Assembly: GCF_025141935.1 (NCBI RefSeq)
Contig: NZ_CP081120.1
Location: forward strand, 248,001-312,000
Direction: 5' to 3'
DNA length: 64,000 nt
Origin: Sulfitobacter sp. S190
GTDB taxonomy: Bacteria > Pseudomonadota > Alphaproteobacteria > Rhodobacterales > Rhodobacteraceae
Part shown: positions 9,653-18,061 of the stretch, in pieces
Layout: each line of letters starts with the position of its first letter
Position numbering within the stretch: the stretch's first letter is position 1
Made by a program: the position numbers and the translations under genes
Notes under the pieces: generated by a model
Database searches by the model: none
Seen by the model: only the letters and a program-made list of their open reading frames with translations
Told to the model about the DNA's origin: nothing

Positions 9653-10978
9653 ATGGAAGACGCGACAGACCCGTTTGCCGATTTTATCACGACGCTGCAG
9701 GGTCTTTGGATCAACGGGCTGGGATTTGCCGAAGGGGTGATCCAGCCGGGGTGGCGGCAGAACCAGGTGCTGATTGTGCTGGTGCTGGCGGTGGTGGCGT
9801 TTTTCCTGCACCGCTGGTCGGGCAATGCTTTGCAAAACTGGGTGCGCGGGCGCGAGGGCTGGCAGAAGTGGCAGCTGCGCCTGATCGTGCAGCTGCGCCG
9901 GCGGCTCGGATTGATCTGGTTCTCGCTGATGGCTTTTGCCGTCTACTGGACAATGCAGAATTTAACGTGGCCCTCGCGGTCCTATCTGATCGGGTTGGCG
10001 GCCACGCTGGCCGGTGTCTGGGTCGGCATCGCCTTTGCCGCCCAACTGGTGCGCAACCGGCCGCTGCGCCGGGTGGTGACATGGGCGCTGTGGATCTATG
10101 CCACGCTCTATTACCTCAATGTTTCGGACGATGTGGCGGCGTTTCTGGACAATCTGGCGCTGGAGCTGGGTGATTTCCGGCTGTCGATGCTGACGCTGAT
10201 CACCGCGATCGTGGTCATCGGCGTGTTGATCACGATGGCCCGTGTGGCCAGTCAGGCGACCGCCAGCACGATCCGGCGCAACGAGGATATCAGCCCGTCG
10301 ATGCAGGTGCTGGCCGTCAAGGGTGTGCAGCTGGCGATGTACGGCTTTGCCTTCTACATGGGCGTGAAGGCGGTGGGGATTGATCTGACCGGGCTGGCCG
10401 TGTTGTCGGGCGCGATTGGTGTGGGCCTGGGCTTTGGTCTGCAAAAGGTGGTGTCGAACCTTGTGTCGGGGGTGATTATCCTGCTCGACAAGTCGATCAA
10501 GCCCGGCGATGTAATCAGCCTTGGCGAGACGTTCGGCTGGATCCAGACATTGGGTGCGCGCTATGCGTCGGTGGTCACGCGCGACGGCAAGGAATACCTG
10601 ATCCCGAATGAGGATCTGATCACTGGGCAGGTGGTCAACTGGTCCCACTCCAACGATTTTGTGCGCCTCGACATCTATTTCGGTACGGCCTACGCCGACG
10701 ATCCGCATATGGTGCGCAAGCTGGCCATCGCGGCGGCGGCAGGGGTCGACAGGGTGCTGGAGCATCCCAAGTTGCCGGTCTGCCATATCGTGGGATTTGG
10801 CGACAGCAGCGTCGATTACATTTTGCGGTTCTGGATCCGCGACCCCACGGGCGGGCTGACCAACATCCGCGGCAACGTCTATCTGGCGCTGTGGGATGCG
10901 TTTCAGGAGAACGGCATTTCGATCCCCTTCCCGCAGCGCGAGGTGCGTATGCTGGGCGACGGGGCGCTGTCAGACTGA
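9653..10978 (+). CDS. MscS-family mechanosensitive ion channel
   Basis: A 441-residue membrane protein. Four or more N-terminal helices precede the pore helix and beta domain: GLAVLSGAIGVGLGFGLQKV, then NLVSGVIILLDKSIKPGDVI and TRDGKEYLIPNEDLITGQVV. These are the classical MscS TM3 and middle-domain signatures. It releases solutes on membrane tension. The ATG at 9653 (MEDATDPFADF) has AGGAGC upstream and was chosen over a longer frame from 9467. The C-terminus keeps the alpha/beta domain (FWIRDPTGGLTNIRG). Confidence 0.92.
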   Translation: MEDATDPFADFITTLQGLWINGLGFAEGVIQPGWRQNQVLIVLVLAVVAFFLHRWSGNALQNWVRGREGWQKWQLRLIVQLRRRLGLIWFSLMAFAVYWTMQNLTWPSRSYLIGLAATLAGVWVGIAFAAQLVRNRPLRRVVTWALWIYATLYYLNVSDDVAAFLDNLALELGDFRLSMLTLITAIVVIGVLITMARVASQATASTIRRNEDISPSMQVLAVKGVQLAMYGFAFYMGVKAVGIDLTGLAVLSGAIGVGLGFGLQKVVSNLVSGVIILLDKSIKPGDVISLGETFGWIQTLGARYASVVTRDGKEYLIPNEDLITGQVVNWSHSNDFVRLDIYFGTAYADDPHMVRKLAIAAAAGVDRVLEHPKLPVCHIVGFGDSSVDYILRFWIRDPTGGLTNIRGNVYLALWDAFQENGISIPFPQREVRMLGDGALSD

Positions 10979-10986
10979 CGCAGGCG

Positions 10987-11012
10987 GGAACCCGGCGTGG
11001 CACCGGGGTGTT
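10987..11012 (+). promoter_or_regulatory. Weak EcfG-type promoter candidate
   Basis: GGAAC at 10987-10991, 18 nt, GTT at 11010-11012, matching the spacing seen before nepR. It would place transcription start only about 14 nt before the reductase start codon at 11033, so it may be chance. Confidence 0.3.
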
Positions 11013-11032
11013 GGGTCGGAAAGGAGATTTCC

Positions 11033-11701
11033 ATGACCCATACGATCAAGCTGAAAGAGAAAGAAGCCCTGACGCCCGATACCAACCGGTATGTGTTCGA
11101 GCGGCCTGCCAACCTCGATTTCAAACCCGGACAGGCGACCGAGCTGAGCCTGACCAAGGACGGGTGGCGCGACGAGGGCCGGCCCTTTACCTTCACCTCG
11201 CAGCCCGACGACGACCATCTGGAGTTCGTCATCAAGAGCTATCCGTCCCATGACGGGGTGACCGAGCAGCTGGCCGATCTGCAACCCGGTGACGAGGTGC
11301 AGATGGAAGAGCCCTTTGGCGCGATCCGCGATCATGGTCCGGGTGTCTTTCTGGCCGCGGGTGCGGGCATCACGCCGTTCATCCCGATTCTCGAAAAACA
11401 CGACGCCATGGGCGAGATGGACTGCACGCTGATTTTCACCAACAAGACCGAGGCCGACATCATCCTGCGCGACAAGTGGGAAGCGATGGCGGGGCTGAGC
11501 ACCCATTTCACGGTGACCGATCAGGACGATGCGTCGGTCGAGACAGCGAAGATCGACAAAGCCTATCTTTCGCAGCACATCGGCGATTTCGACCAGACGT
11601 TTTATCTGTGCGGACCGCAGGAATTTGTCGACGATGTACGTGATGGATTAAAAACGCTGGGCGCCAAGGATGATAAGATTATCACCGAAGAAGGCTGGTA
11701 A
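11033..11701 (+). CDS. Ferredoxin/flavodoxin reductase-like FAD/NAD(P)-binding protein
   Basis: A 222-residue oxidoreductase of the FNR superfamily. The FAD-binding barrel contains RPFTFTSQPDDDHLEFVIKS (the RxYS-like motif reads RPFT), and the nucleotide-binding half contains FLAAGAGITPFIPIL and FYLCGPQEFVDDV, both typical of NAD(P)H-binding FNR domains. No ferredoxin domain is fused, so it needs a partner electron carrier. The ATG at 11033 has AAGGAG 6 nt upstream. Its electron acceptor cannot be told from sequence. Confidence 0.85.
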   Translation: MTHTIKLKEKEALTPDTNRYVFERPANLDFKPGQATELSLTKDGWRDEGRPFTFTSQPDDDHLEFVIKSYPSHDGVTEQLADLQPGDEVQMEEPFGAIRDHGPGVFLAAGAGITPFIPILEKHDAMGEMDCTLIFTNKTEADIILRDKWEAMAGLSTHFTVTDQDDASVETAKIDKAYLSQHIGDFDQTFYLCGPQEFVDDVRDGLKTLGAKDDKIITEEGW

Positions 11702-11711
11702 CGTCATGTCG

Positions 11712-11810
11712 CAGGCCCCCGGTTATTGAAAATCGCGGTGCGGGTTGTTACTCTGGTGACAGCCCCAGCGTCGGGGGCCTGGCGACGCGACTAAAGGAGG
11801 ACAATGTCCT
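11712..11810 (+). promoter_or_regulatory. Structured leader of rsfS with competing inverted repeats
   Basis: CAGGCCCCCG (11712-11721) pairs with CGGGGGCCTG (11772-11781); the same right arm can instead pair with CCCC at 11763-11766. Just downstream is a strong AAAGGAGG (11793-11800) whose AGGA can pair with TCCT at 11807-11810. Function is not established. Confidence 0.35.
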
Positions 11811-11814
11811 GTCT

Positions 11815-12225
11815 ATGCAAACAGACGCAGTTATCACTGCGCACACCGGGGCAGCCGTGATGGCCAGCGCCAAGACCCAAGCCACAAGTGACAAACTTCT
11901 GGCGACGATTCTTTCCTCACTCAATGACGACAAAGCCGAAGATATCGTGCAGATCGATCTGCGTGGTAAAACGGAAATTGGCGATCATATGGTGATCTGT
12001 TCGGGCCGTTCGACCCGTCAGGTTGCGGCCATTTCCGAGAAGCTGGCGCAGCGTATCAAGGACGAGTACGGCCTGTCGGCGCGGACCGAGGGCAAGGATT
12101 CGGGCGATTGGGTGTTGATCGACACGGGCGATGTGATCGTTCACGTGTTCCGCCCCGAAGTGCGCGAGTTCTATCAGCTGGAGAAGATGTGGCTGCCGCA
12201 AGGCGATGCCGCGCCGGTTTCCTGA
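11815..12225 (+). CDS. rsfS: Ribosomal silencing factor RsfS
   Basis: RsfS/RsfA (DUF143 family) binds ribosomal protein uL14 and blocks subunit joining in starved cells. The conserved core is visible: AEDIVQIDLRGKTEIGDHMV, SGRSTRQVAAISEKL, GDWVLIDTGDVIVHVFRPE and REFYQLEKMW. The start is ambiguous. The ATG at 11815 gives 136 residues but sits 14 nt from the GGAGG. The ATG at 11860 gives 121 residues, closer to the family length, and overlaps the stop of an 18-codon leader ORF (11804-11860) as TGATG. It is followed 6 bp later by rlmH, a usual pairing. Confidence 0.92.
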   Translation: MQTDAVITAHTGAAVMASAKTQATSDKLLATILSSLNDDKAEDIVQIDLRGKTEIGDHMVICSGRSTRQVAAISEKLAQRIKDEYGLSARTEGKDSGDWVLIDTGDVIVHVFRPEVREFYQLEKMWLPQGDAAPVS

Positions 12226-12231
12226 TCCGTC

Positions 12232-12702
12232 ATGAAGGTGCAGATTTGTGCCGTTGGCCGGCTGCGTGCCGGTCCCGAAAAGACGCTGATCGACGACTAT
12301 CTGAAACGGTTTGACCGAACCGGCCGGGCTTTGTCGCTTGGGCCGGTTTCTGTTTTGGAAGTGGACGATCGCAAGGGCGGCGGCATGGCGGGCGAAGCGG
12401 TGCTGTTGCGCAATGCGGTGCCGAGCGGCGGGTTGATCTGTTGTCTGGACGAGCGCGGCACGGTCGAAAGTTCCGTGGCGTTTGCCAAGCGGCTGGACGG
12501 CTGGAAGCACCGCGGCGTGGGATCGGTGAGTTTCGTGATCGGCGGGGCGGACGGCATCGCGCCCGATCTGCGCGAGAACGCGGATCACAAGCTGTCATTT
12601 GGCAAGATGGTCTGGCCGCACATGCTGGTGCGTGTGATGCTGGCCGAACAGCTGTACCGCGCGGCGAGCATTCTGTCAGGCGGCCCGTACCACCGGGCCT
12701 GA
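12232..12702 (+). CDS. rlmH: 23S rRNA pseudouridine(1915)-N3-methyltransferase RlmH
   Basis: A 156-residue SPOUT methyltransferase that modifies helix 69 of 23S rRNA. It shows CLDERGTVESSVAFAKRL, the SAM-knot motif SFVIGGADGI and the C-terminal signature FGKMVWPHMLVRVMLAEQLY followed by RAASILSGGPYHR. It has full family length and begins 6 nt after rsfS, consistent with an operon of ribosome-maturation genes. Confidence 0.97.
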   Translation: MKVQICAVGRLRAGPEKTLIDDYLKRFDRTGRALSLGPVSVLEVDDRKGGGMAGEAVLLRNAVPSGGLICCLDERGTVESSVAFAKRLDGWKHRGVGSVSFVIGGADGIAPDLRENADHKLSFGKMVWPHMLVRVMLAEQLYRAASILSGGPYHRA

Positions 12703-12710
12703 GCGGCGCG

Positions 12711-13064
12711 TCAGGGCAGTTTCACCTGTTTGACGTTGGAGCTCCAGCCGCTGACCGTATCATGCGCATCGATCTGGACCGTTTTCACACTGTCGGGGAT
12801 GCGCACGCCGGAGAGCGACCGTGTGAAGGGTTGCTCATTGACGTGCGGATGCGCGAGCTTGCGCGTGCCCAGCAGATTGTCGTCCATGTCACGGATGCGC
12901 CAGGCATCGACGTAGTGTTCCCACCCGGTATCGCCATGCGAGATCGTGACGTTGAAGGTATAATTGCCATCGTATTGCGAGACCGACACGGTATCGACGC
13001 GGGCCGGATCGGCCAGCGCGGGCCCAGCAATAAGGGCCAGTGCGAGAATGCTGTTTCTAATCAT
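12711..13064 (-). CDS. Small secreted protein of unknown function
   Basis: A 117-residue protein with a signal peptide (MIRNSILALALIAGPALA, cut likely after ALA). The mature part is beta-rich, with GDTGWEHYVDAWRIRDMD and HPHVNEQPFTRSLSGV. It seems to belong to a conserved periplasmic family known mainly from marine proteobacteria, with no known activity. The ATG at 13064 is preferred over a GTG at 13076. It is convergent with rlmH, with 8 bp between the stops. Confidence 0.75.
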   Translation of the reverse strand: MIRNSILALALIAGPALADPARVDTVSVSQYDGNYTFNVTISHGDTGWEHYVDAWRIRDMDDNLLGTRKLAHPHVNEQPFTRSLSGVRIPDSVKTVQIDAHDTVSGWSSNVKQVKLP

Positions 13065-13101
13065 TTTGTTCACCACAGTATAATTCAGTCAATATAGGCC
13101 G

Positions 13102-13800
13102 TCAGCCGGTTTGATCCAAGAGCGCCATCCGCGAAAGGCTTGCGAATTCGCGGCGCCAGATCACCACGCAGGTCAGCAGGGCGGCCCCCATCAGCGGCAC
13201 CGGCCCCAGCAGCCATGCCACCGTTGCCAGCGCAAAATACACCGCCCGCAGGCCGCGGTTGAAGCTGCGGGCGGCGGACACGTTGAGCTGTGCGGCCTTC
13301 ATCGCCATCGGCATGGCGTTGGCATCGTCGGGGTCGTTGGGCACGGCGGCCATCAGCACCGAGCAATAGCCGAAGAGCCGGTTCGACCAGACGAATTTCA
13401 GGAACGCATTGGTCAGCAGGAACACCACCATGATCAGTTTGACCTCCCACACGAAGGTGGGCGACAGCGTGTCGGTCAGATCGGCGGCCACGACCGCGAC
13501 CTGTTCGGCGTTGCCGATCAGCGCCAGCGTCCCGCCGATGGCGATGACCGAGGTCGAGGCCAGAAACGAAGTGCCCTGCCGCAGGGTGGTGATGGTTTGC
13601 GCATCGAAGATCCGCGGCTGCCGCGTTACCATCTGCACCATCCATTCGCGCCGGTACCCCGCCATGATGGTCGATACCGAAGGCCGCGATTTTGCGGGAT
13701 TTTCGATCCGCCAGCCGATGCCGAGCCACAGCGCGACAAGCAGCGCCAACGCTGCGTAATCGAGGGGCGACAGAAGGTGTAAACGCTCAATCCAGTTCAT
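13102..13800 (-). CDS. DUF599 family membrane protein
   Basis: A 232-residue protein with about four membrane helices: YAALALLVALWLGIGWRIE, STSVIAIGGTLALIGNAEQV, WEVKLIMVVFLLTNAFLKFV and FALATVAWLLGPVPLMGAAL. YRREWMVQMV and the conserved AARSFNRGLRAVYFALAT are characteristic of DUF599. No biochemical function is known. It stands alone between a secreted unknown and the CheB-CheR gene. Confidence 0.85.
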   Translation of the reverse strand: MNWIERLHLLSPLDYAALALLVALWLGIGWRIENPAKSRPSVSTIMAGYRREWMVQMVTRQPRIFDAQTITTLRQGTSFLASTSVIAIGGTLALIGNAEQVAVVAADLTDTLSPTFVWEVKLIMVVFLLTNAFLKFVWSNRLFGYCSVLMAAVPNDPDDANAMPMAMKAAQLNVSAARSFNRGLRAVYFALATVAWLLGPVPLMGAALLTCVVIWRREFASLSRMALLDQTG

Positions 13801-13855
13801 GGCACGTCTTTAGGGGCTGCGTGCGGGCAGGGCCACCCCCCGCACGCGCCTTTGC

Positions 13856-16800
13856 CTAGCTCAGATCGCGGAACACACCGATCAGGCGCACGACCTTACC
13901 GTCGTCATCGGTGACAGCACGCCCGTGGCTTTCGACTTCGATTTCGGTGCCGTCCGTTTGCACTATCCGTTTGGTGAATTTAAATTCGCCGCCCTTTTCG
14001 ATCACTTTGCGCACGGCATTTTCCACGTAGTCGCGGTCGTCCGGGTGGTAGAATTCGATCGCCTTGTCGAGAGGCGGTTCGTCCTGGGACGGGTCGAAAC
14101 CGTGTATGCGGTAGACCTCCTGCGACCAGTGGATCGTGTTGCCCTGCAGATCCACAGACCAGTATCCCACCTGCGCCATGTCCTGCAGCAGATGCAGCTG
14201 TGTGAGCATGTTTTGCGCGGCTTCCTTGGCCTCGACCACCTCGGTGATGTCGGTGCCGACGGCATAGATGGTCGGGCGGTTTTCGCCGGTATGGGTATAG
14301 GAAATGCGGTCTTCGTTGATCCAGATCGGGCGTTCCGCGCCCGGGGGAAACACTTTGTAGCTGGCCGAGATGCTGTCATCGCGACCCGATACGAGATCCT
14401 TGTCGCTTTGCTTGAGCTGTTCGGCGACCACATCGCTGTGCAGTTTGAAGAGGTTCTTGCCGATGATGTCTTCGCGGTTCTCGCCCAGCACACGGGCGAG
14501 GCTTTCGGAGGCGCGCAGCAGGGTGCCGTCCTGTGCGTGGTGGGTCACGTACAGCCGCGAATTGTTCAGCAGCAGTTCCATTTCGCGGGCCAGACCGGGG
14601 AATTCGGTCACGACCATCGTGGCGCCGAGGATCTGGCCATGCACGTTGAAATAGGGCGAACAGGTCAGCAGCACGCGGGTGTCGTTGGAGTTGAATTCGG
14701 CCGACACCGTTTCGCCGACCTTCAACGCTTCCGAGCAGATGGGCGCAAGGCTGGGGTAGCCCGCCGGCAGCACGCACTGGCTGATGTGCGGGTTGGAAAT
14801 GGGGCGCTTGATCTCGAAGCGCTTGGCGGCGGCATTCGTGGCCTGCGAGATCTGCAGCGCGTTGTCCATCACGATGATCGCCAGCGGGGTGCTTTCGATG
14901 ACCGAGGTCAGCTCACCGGTGCGGCCCGACAGTTCGGCGGCGGTGACCTGCAGTTCTTCGTTGACGGTGATCAGCTCTTCGTTGGTGGATTGCAGTTCCT
15001 CGTTGGAGGTTTCAAGCTCTTCGTTGGTGGCCTGAAGCTCTTCGTTGGTGGATTGCAGTTCCTCGTTGAGCGATTGCAGTTCCTCGTTGGAGGTCTCGAG
15101 TTCCTCGATGGTCTGCTGCAGCGCCTCGCGGGTGCTGGCGATTTCGCGCTCAAGGCTTTCGATCCGCTCTGCCGCGTCGCTGTCCTGACTGTAGTCGATG
15201 GGCGTGCGTTCGGTTTTGGACAGGTCCACCGGCGTTTCGGTGAACACGACCAGAGACGCGCTTTCGTTGATGTCCTTGGCGATGATCGGATAGACATCGA
15301 TGCGGGTTTCGCTGCCGTCGCCTTCCTTGAGCATGTGCCGCACACCGGCGCGGTGGGCGTTGTTGCGCATCGCGATGGTGACAAGGCTGCGGGCTTCTTC
15401 GCGCAGGGGGCTGCGCAACAGATCGAGGTGCATGCGCAGCGAGCTGCCCGCCTTGACCTCGATATAGCCGGAAATATCGCCGTAGACCCGTGCGATGGAA
15501 AAATCCTCGGTCACGAGCATGGAGTTTTCGCCCAGGCTTTTGGCGAGCGCTTCGAACAGGTGCCGGTCCGTGGTCTGGCCGCCGCGCTTTTCCTCGACCG
15601 ACGTACGCCGCGAGGCAAGCGAGATCACCTGTGATTTTGACCCGGTATAGGTGGAGCGTTGCTGGCCCTGCAAAACCCGTTTGCGGAAGATGTGCGAGGC
15701 CTGCCGTTCGGGCGTGAACATGTCTTCGGAGCCCGCGACGCTTTCGGCGGTGCCCAGAAACAGCAGCCCGTCGGAGGCCAGCGCGTAGTGGAACCGCGAC
15801 ATTACCTTATGCTGCAACGTGTTGCCGAAGTAGATCAGAAGGTTGCGGCAGCACAGCAGATCGACCTTCTGGAAGGGTGGATCCTGACAGACATTGTGGT
15901 CCGAGAACAGGATGGCGCTGCGCAGGTTGTCGATGACGCGGACGCCGTCGTGCTGGCGGATCAGGTAGCGGTCGGCGAGGTCCTTGGGGATCTCGTTGAG
16001 CGCGGACAGGCCGTAGACACCGCGCCGGGCCTTCATCAGCGCGTCCTTGTCGATGTCCGTGGCAAAGATCTGGACATAGTTCTTGAGCGGCACTTCGGGC
16101 CCGCCAAGCGCTTCGGAGAGCAGCATCGCTATTGAGTATGCCTCTTCGCCCGTCGCGCAGCCCGCGATCCAGACGCGCAAGGGGCCGCCTTCGCGGGCCT
16201 TGACCAGCGAGGGAAGCAGGCTGTTGAGTTCTTCGAATTCGTCCTTGTCGCGGAAGAACCGTGTCACCGAGATGAGCAGGTCCTTGAACAGCGCGTCGAG
16301 GGCTTGCGGATTGGTGCGGCAGAACTGCGTGTATTCTTCTTGCGTGCGGATGCCGAGGGCGACCATGCGCCGTTCGATCCGGCGGCTGATGGTGGCCTGT
16401 TTGTATTCGCGAAAGTCCACGCGGGTCCGCGCCAGCAGGATCTGCAGCAGGTCGGAGACCGGGCTTTCGGACATTTCGCCGCGCCGGAATTCGCCGAAAT
16501 CGCGGGGCGAGGAGAGGATTTTCTGCAGGTGCGTGCCAATGTCGCTGGGCCGCAGGATCAGGTCGATGCAGCCGGTCTGGACCGCGTTGTGCGGCATGCC
16601 GTCGTATTTGGCGGATTCGTTGTCCTGCGCGATGGTGATGCCGCCCGCCTCGCGGATGGCCTGCACGCCGTAGGTGCCGTCACTGCCGGTCCCCGACAGG
16701 ATGATCGCGACCGTCTTTTCGCCGTGGCTGTCGGCGAGGCTGGTCAGGAAGCGGTCAACGGAGGGTTTGGGCGAGGCGGGTTCGGGGCTGGGATCGGTGA

Positions 16801-17089
16801 GCCGCAGCTTGCCGTCCTCGAACAGCACGTCTGTGCGCGGTGGCGTGATATAGATCACGTTGCGTTCGGGTGTCATGTCGTCCTGCACGTCCATCACCCG
16901 CAGGCTGGTCTGGCGTGCGACGAGTTCGGTCATCAGGCTTTTGTGGTGCGGGGACATGTGCTGCACAACCACATAGCTGACAGGCAGGTCTTCCGGCAGT
17001 GTGCTGACGAGATCGCGGATGGCTTCGAGACCGCCCGCGGATGACCCGATGCCGATTATTGTCAGATCTTCTTCAGGTTTATCTTTCAC
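13856..17089 (-). CDS. CheB-CheR-PAS multidomain signalling protein, no kinase domain
   Basis: About 1077 residues. Order: CheB methylesterase (IGSSAGG with Ser17, VQHMSPHH, LSGTGSDGT); CheR methyltransferase (FREYKQATISRRIERRM, GCATGEEAYSIAM, FATDIDKDAL, NLLIYF); a coiled coil of NEELQST-like heptads; then three PAS domains (ESTPLAIIVMD; ITEVVEAKE after the second; GYWSVDLQGNTIHW). It stops at VFRDLS, where many relatives continue into a histidine kinase, and there is no receiver domain before CheB. The GTG at 17089 has AAGGGA 5 nt upstream; an ATG at 17122 is possible. It is not in a chemotaxis operon, so signalling outside chemotaxis is likely. Confidence 0.9.
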   Translation of the reverse strand: MKDKPEEDLTIIGIGSSAGGLEAIRDLVSTLPEDLPVSYVVVQHMSPHHKSLMTELVARQTSLRVMDVQDDMTPERNVIYITPPRTDVLFEDGKLRLTDPSPEPASPKPSVDRFLTSLADSHGEKTVAIILSGTGSDGTYGVQAIREAGGITIAQDNESAKYDGMPHNAVQTGCIDLILRPSDIGTHLQKILSSPRDFGEFRRGEMSESPVSDLLQILLARTRVDFREYKQATISRRIERRMVALGIRTQEEYTQFCRTNPQALDALFKDLLISVTRFFRDKDEFEELNSLLPSLVKAREGGPLRVWIAGCATGEEAYSIAMLLSEALGGPEVPLKNYVQIFATDIDKDALMKARRGVYGLSALNEIPKDLADRYLIRQHDGVRVIDNLRSAILFSDHNVCQDPPFQKVDLLCCRNLLIYFGNTLQHKVMSRFHYALASDGLLFLGTAESVAGSEDMFTPERQASHIFRKRVLQGQQRSTYTGSKSQVISLASRRTSVEEKRGGQTTDRHLFEALAKSLGENSMLVTEDFSIARVYGDISGYIEVKAGSSLRMHLDLLRSPLREEARSLVTIAMRNNAHRAGVRHMLKEGDGSETRIDVYPIIAKDINESASLVVFTETPVDLSKTERTPIDYSQDSDAAERIESLEREIASTREALQQTIEELETSNEELQSLNEELQSTNEELQATNEELETSNEELQSTNEELITVNEELQVTAAELSGRTGELTSVIESTPLAIIVMDNALQISQATNAAAKRFEIKRPISNPHISQCVLPAGYPSLAPICSEALKVGETVSAEFNSNDTRVLLTCSPYFNVHGQILGATMVVTEFPGLAREMELLLNNSRLYVTHHAQDGTLLRASESLARVLGENREDIIGKNLFKLHSDVVAEQLKQSDKDLVSGRDDSISASYKVFPPGAERPIWINEDRISYTHTGENRPTIYAVGTDITEVVEAKEAAQNMLTQLHLLQDMAQVGYWSVDLQGNTIHWSQEVYRIHGFDPSQDEPPLDKAIEFYHPDDRDYVENAVRKVIEKGGEFKFTKRIVQTDGTEIEVESHGRAVTDDDGKVVRLIGVFRDLS
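14959..15105 (-). repeat. 21-bp tandem repeats encoding NEEL heptads
   Basis: Seven consecutive 21-bp units, each beginning CGTTG on the plus strand and ending in CAGTTCCT or AAGCTCTT variants, lie inside the CheB-CheR gene. They encode heptads such as NEELQST/NEELQAT forming the coiled coil between CheR and PAS. Confidence 0.85.
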
Positions 17090-17195
17090 CGCTGTCCCTT
17101 TGCGTGTGCCGTTCTGGCGCATGTTCGAGATACAACCATAGGGCGATTTTGCCCTCGGACGCAACATAGCGATCTAAGGGAGATTGGCATCCGGG

Positions 17196-17246
17196 GTCAA
17201 CTTAAACCTCGGTTGACTGCATGTAGCCCTGTTTACCGAGTGTAAA
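17196..17246. promoter_or_regulatory. Two inverted repeats in a divergent promoter region
   Basis: GTCAAC (17196-17201) with GTTGAC (17212-17217), and TTTAC (17232-17236) with GTAAA (17242-17246). They lie between the divergent CheB-CheR gene and the unknown gene at 17298 and could be operators; no regulator is identified. Confidence 0.35.
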
Positions 17247-17297
17247 TGATTTTTGATTATTTCCGAATGAAACGTAGACAATTTTTCAGGTATCCGG

Positions 17298-18005
17298 ATG
17301 GAAATCAGAGCAGTGGCAAACGACATGCCCATCGAAGCGGGACAGCGCCGGTTCGTGGTCAACCTCTTCGTCAAGGAAGGGGAGACTGCGCAGGTGCGAT
17401 CCTGCGAGGTGCAGGGGGACAAGTTCCGCAACAGGACATCCTTTACCGGCGTCTGCGGCCTGAACGATGTGTTCGAGGAAAAGGTCGCCGAAGGGTTGCG
17501 CCAGTGCATGCAGAAGCTGTCGGTCGAGACCAAGGTTCTGTCGCTGCCCGACTACGTGATCGAGACGCGGGGTCTGATCCTTGCGGGGGCGCATATGATG
17601 TCGACCTATTCGATGGACGGGACGATCGCGGTGATCTTGCGCTTCAAGCTGATGATCGGGTCGGTTGCCAATGCGTTTGTGCCGGCGCTCGAGATTGATC
17701 CGTCAACGCAGGACGAACAGGCCCGGCTGGGCACGCTCGTTCTGTCGGATATCAGCATGCCGCTGCTCAATCTGTGCAGTTCGATGGAATCGGGTTTGAC
17801 GCCCGACAGCTTTGACACCAATGCGCTGCACCGGCGATTGGCGGAACGCGCCCACGAGATCCGGTTCCAGATCGAGCTGGTCAAACGGTATGTCGACGGG
17901 CTGGAGCGGTTTTCACAGGACCAGCCGCGCGGCACCCCGGAGTGGGGCCGGCCATCCGATGCCCCTGCGGCACTTTATCCTCCGCGGCGCGAAGCCTCGG
18001 GATGA
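17298..18005 (+). CDS. Protein of unknown function divergent from CheB-CheR
   Basis: A 235-residue soluble protein with no recognised domain. Beta-like segments at the N-terminus (RFVVNLFVKEGETAQVRSCE) are followed by FEEKVAEGLRQCMQKLSVET, a hydrophobic stretch (GTIAVILRFKLMIGSVANAF) and a helical C-terminus (LAERAHEIRFQIELVKRYVD) with a proline-rich tail. No signal peptide is seen. It is transcribed away from the CheB-CheR-PAS gene with 208 bp between the start codons, so a signalling link is possible but only inferred from position. Confidence 0.65.
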   Translation: MEIRAVANDMPIEAGQRRFVVNLFVKEGETAQVRSCEVQGDKFRNRTSFTGVCGLNDVFEEKVAEGLRQCMQKLSVETKVLSLPDYVIETRGLILAGAHMMSTYSMDGTIAVILRFKLMIGSVANAFVPALEIDPSTQDEQARLGTLVLSDISMPLLNLCSSMESGLTPDSFDTNALHRRLAERAHEIRFQIELVKRYVDGLERFSQDQPRGTPEWGRPSDAPAALYPPRREASG

Positions 18006-18024
18006 ACCTTGCGCTTTTGCCGAA

Positions 18025-18045
18025 TTGGTAATATTATTTTACCAA
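18025..18045. promoter_or_regulatory. Operator-like palindrome before glcD
   Basis: Arms TTGGTAA (18025-18031) and TTACCAA (18039-18045) with a 7-bp AT spacer, ending 16 bp before the glcD ATG. TGGT/ACCA half-sites are typical of FadR-subfamily GntR repressors such as GlcC, PdhR or LldR. The position over the leader fits repression. Confidence 0.6.
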
Positions 18046-18061
18046 AGCGGAGGAAGCAGCC

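Noticed and set aside
13925..15634. 569-codon plus-strand frame opposite the CheB-CheR gene
   Set aside because: Low-complexity shadow of the coding strand; the minus-strand product has clear CheB, CheR and PAS motifs.
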